From the NCBI GenBank assembly GCA_900319235.1, contig ONNR01000002.1, positions 150,517 through 214,516 of the forward strand: 64,000 nt of DNA, written 5' to 3'. The position numbers and the translations under genes were made by a program. How positions within the stretch are numbered: position 1 is the first letter of the stretch; each line of letters begins with the position of its first letter. The DNA is from an uncultured Prevotellaceae bacterium (GTDB taxonomy: Bacteria; Bacteroidota; Bacteroidia; Bacteroidales; UBA3663). Below are positions 62,578-64,000 of this stretch, piece after piece. The notes under the pieces are model-generated. The model saw only the letters and a program-made list of their open reading frames with translations, was not told the DNA's origin and ran no database searches.

Positions 62578-63828
62578 ATGGAAGAACTTTGGCAAGAGAT
62601 ATGGCAGACAATTAGCCGCAACAAGTGGCGTTCGCTGATGACGGCCTTCGGTGTATTCTGGGGGTTGTTGATGTTGATTCTGCTGCTTGGTTTCGGTGCG
62701 AGCATCACAGGTGGACTTCTGGACAGTATCAAGAGTGTCCCGAGCAATAGTATCTTTGTGATGGGATCACGCACTACGATTTCATACAAGGGCTTTGGCC
62801 GAGATCGCCGAATCTCAGTCGATAACATCGATATGCAGCTTGTGAAAAACGAGATGTCCGACCAGATTCGCTTTATTACTCCCATCAACTTTGCCGGAAC
62901 CAAGAATGCGAATGTTGGAGAATTCAATTACGATGCCTCAGTAGTGGGTACAACGCCGAGCTACTACCACGTTCTGCCTACGCAGATGATCTATGGCCGC
63001 TACCTGAATGAAGTGGATCAACGTGAACGACGCAAAGTGTGTGTCATTGGGCGACAGACCTACGAGACACTTTTCCCCGGGGGAGGCGACCCTTGTGGAC
63101 AGATGGTGCAAGTAGGTAGCATTTCCTACACCATCGTAGGCGTTGCCAAGAAACTGTCCGAATTGGTTTCCATCGGCACCGATCTGGATCGCTCGCTGCT
63201 CTTACCTATCAATACCGAGCAGCTGATGTATAACGAAGGTTCGCAGATTGACCTGTGTGTCTTCACACTGAGAGACAAGTATCCGGTCAGCGAATGGCAG
63301 GAGCCGATACTCAGTATTATGAAGGATCACCACTATGTGCATCCCGACGACAAGAGTGCCTTCTTTACCATCAATCTTGCCGATCTGGTCACAGCATTCT
63401 CGTTGCTGTTCCGAGGCTTGGACATTCTGCTTTGGATTGTAGGCTGTGGCTCACTGCTTGCCGGACTGATTGGTATCTCGAACATTATGCTGGTGACCGT
63501 CAAGGAACGTACACAAGAGATTGGCATCCGCAGGGCATTGGGCGCAAAACCCCAAACCATCGTGCGCCAGATATTGGCCGAAAGTCTGGTATTGACGGCA
63601 TCGGCAGGCCTGATTGGTCTGATGACAGGCGTCTGGCTGCTACGTTTGGCTGGAAAGATCATCGAGGCGAATCCCTTGGAGGATTATCCTTTGGGCAATC
63701 CCCAGATTAGTTTCTCGGTAGCTTTGGCTGCTACGTTCGTCATCATCGTCGGTGGACTGCTTGCGGGCTGGATGCCTGCTAAGCGTGCGATGAAGATCAA
63801 GGCCATCGAGGCGCTCAGGGAAGAGTGA
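62578..63828 (+). CDS. MacB-type ABC transporter permease 2
   Basis: This 416-residue paralogue of the preceding permease has the same layout: N-terminal helix (LMTAFGVFWGLLMLILLLGF), periplasmic MacB_PCD domain and FtsX-like C-terminal helices with MLVTVKERTQEIGIRRALGA and a KIKAIEALREE end. The periplasmic parts differ enough to suggest separate contacts with the adaptor. The stop codon TGA overlaps the ATG of a 29-codon frame (TGATG), and a membrane protein gene starts at 63931. Confidence 0.94.
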   Translation: MEELWQEIWQTISRNKWRSLMTAFGVFWGLLMLILLLGFGASITGGLLDSIKSVPSNSIFVMGSRTTISYKGFGRDRRISVDNIDMQLVKNEMSDQIRFITPINFAGTKNANVGEFNYDASVVGTTPSYYHVLPTQMIYGRYLNEVDQRERRKVCVIGRQTYETLFPGGGDPCGQMVQVGSISYTIVGVAKKLSELVSIGTDLDRSLLLPINTEQLMYNEGSQIDLCVFTLRDKYPVSEWQEPILSIMKDHHYVHPDDKSAFFTINLADLVTAFSLLFRGLDILLWIVGCGSLLAGLIGISNIMLVTVKERTQEIGIRRALGAKPQTIVRQILAESLVLTASAGLIGLMTGVWLLRLAGKIIEANPLEDYPLGNPQISFSVALAATFVIIVGGLLAGWMPAKRAMKIKAIEALREE

Positions 63829-63917
63829 TGACGCAGAAAACAGTTAGTCTAGATATTCTAGATATTCTAGAAAATCTAGAGACTCTAGAAAATCTAGAAT
63901 CAATAGAACAAAATTAA
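63828..63917 (+). CDS. Possible 29-residue peptide made of L-[D/E]-x repeats
   Basis: The ATG shares one base with the permease stop (TGATG), the arrangement of translational coupling. The peptide MTQKTVS is followed by LDI-LDI-LEN-LET-LEN-LES and IEQN. The repeats are dictated by the 9-bp TCTAGA-NNN DNA array (63848-63902), so the frame may be accidental. If made, it would be a small acidic amphipathic helix. Confidence 0.3.
   Translation: MTQKTVSLDILDILENLETLENLESIEQN
63848..63902. repeat. 9-bp TCTAGA-NNN tandem array, copy 2
   Basis: Six CTAG tetramers start exactly 9 bp apart (63849, 63858, 63867, 63876, 63885, 63894), each within TCTAGA followed by three variable bases. This is the same design as copy 1 at 43727-43768, about 20 kb away. 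Confidence 0.85.
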
Positions 63918-63930
63918 ACTACTATATAAT

Positions 63931-64000
63931 ATGAAGAAGTACATCAATATTGCTGTCTGGTGCGTGATAGGACTGTTTGTCCTTTATACATTCTATTACC
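63931..64000 (+). CDS. Start of a membrane-anchored protein, probably the adaptor of the ABC exporter (partial)
   Basis: Only 23 codons are in the window: MKKYINIAVWCVIGLFVLYTF (cut) is a basic start followed by one hydrophobic helix, the usual opening of a HlyD/MacA-type periplasmic adaptor. Its place after two MacB-type permeases supports that reading. The remaining sequence lies outside the window. Confidence 0.6.
   Translation, partial: MKKYINIAVWCVIGLFVLYTFYY

Overview
The window (about 51% GC) is chromosomal DNA from a member of the Bacteroidales, most likely Prevotellaceae. The evidence is four SusC/SusD pairs, a hybrid two-component regulator, a FecR/ECF-sigma pair, GH97/GH29/GH43/CE8 enzymes, a BspA-type protein, and about twenty promoters of the Bacteroidetes form TTTG-N(about 20)-TAnnTTTG. 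I see no transposase, rRNA, tRNA or CRISPR array.

Layout. (1) 1-8946: a starch-type locus. A DUF6377/SusR-like regulator faces a minus-strand GH97-SusC-SusD operon that runs off the left edge. The regulator's leader carries a long inverted repeat whose two arms both look like coding sequence. (2) 9033-9709: two small minus-strand genes, each with its own promoter. (3) 9894-21306: a likely pectin locus with a CE8 pectinesterase, SusC, SusD, an alpha/beta hydrolase and a convergent hybrid two-component regulator; rmuC is divergent from the regulator. (4) 23190-33326: a run of secreted or lipid-anchored proteins (RbsD/FucU-like lipoprotein, DUF4369-like lipoprotein, DUF4468 protein, three unrecognised envelope proteins, an outer-membrane barrel, a class A acid phosphatase, a BspA-type protein). 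(5) 33335-41868: a fucosidase locus on the minus strand, ordered ECF sigma, FecR, SusC with STN domain, SusD, GH29. (6) 42041-42450: a 42-bp tandem array with ten phased CGGCCG palindromes, followed by alanine dehydrogenase. (7) 43842-47992: a PafA-type phosphatase, divergent from a GH43 enzyme and a BASS transporter. (8) 48129-50413: a two-gene operon including an unusual protein with a sigma-region-4-like helix-turn-helix. (9) 50561-55157: a fourth SusC/SusD pair with a long leader and a candidate small RNA just upstream. (10) 55778-59526: an AT-richer solitary AAA ATPase, a paralogue of the primary sigma factor, and a NADAR-domain fusion protein. (11) 59701-64000: a secreted zincin-like protein and a MacB-type ABC export operon that leaves the right edge at the start of a probable adaptor gene.

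How the parts work together. In each glycan locus, SusD binds and SusC imports oligosaccharides that surface or periplasmic enzymes release, and the linked regulator (SusR-like, hybrid two-component, or ECF sigma/FecR) senses the substrate. The fourth pair has no protein regulator nearby, so RNA-level control through its leader or the neighbouring candidate sRNA is possible.

The least explained signals are the inverted coding-like repeat at 7003-7241, the phased palindrome array at 42041-42450, the 48129-50413 operon, the sRNA candidate at 55485-55619, and two 9-bp TCTAGA-NNN arrays. Protein families were assigned by reading motifs, with no database search.
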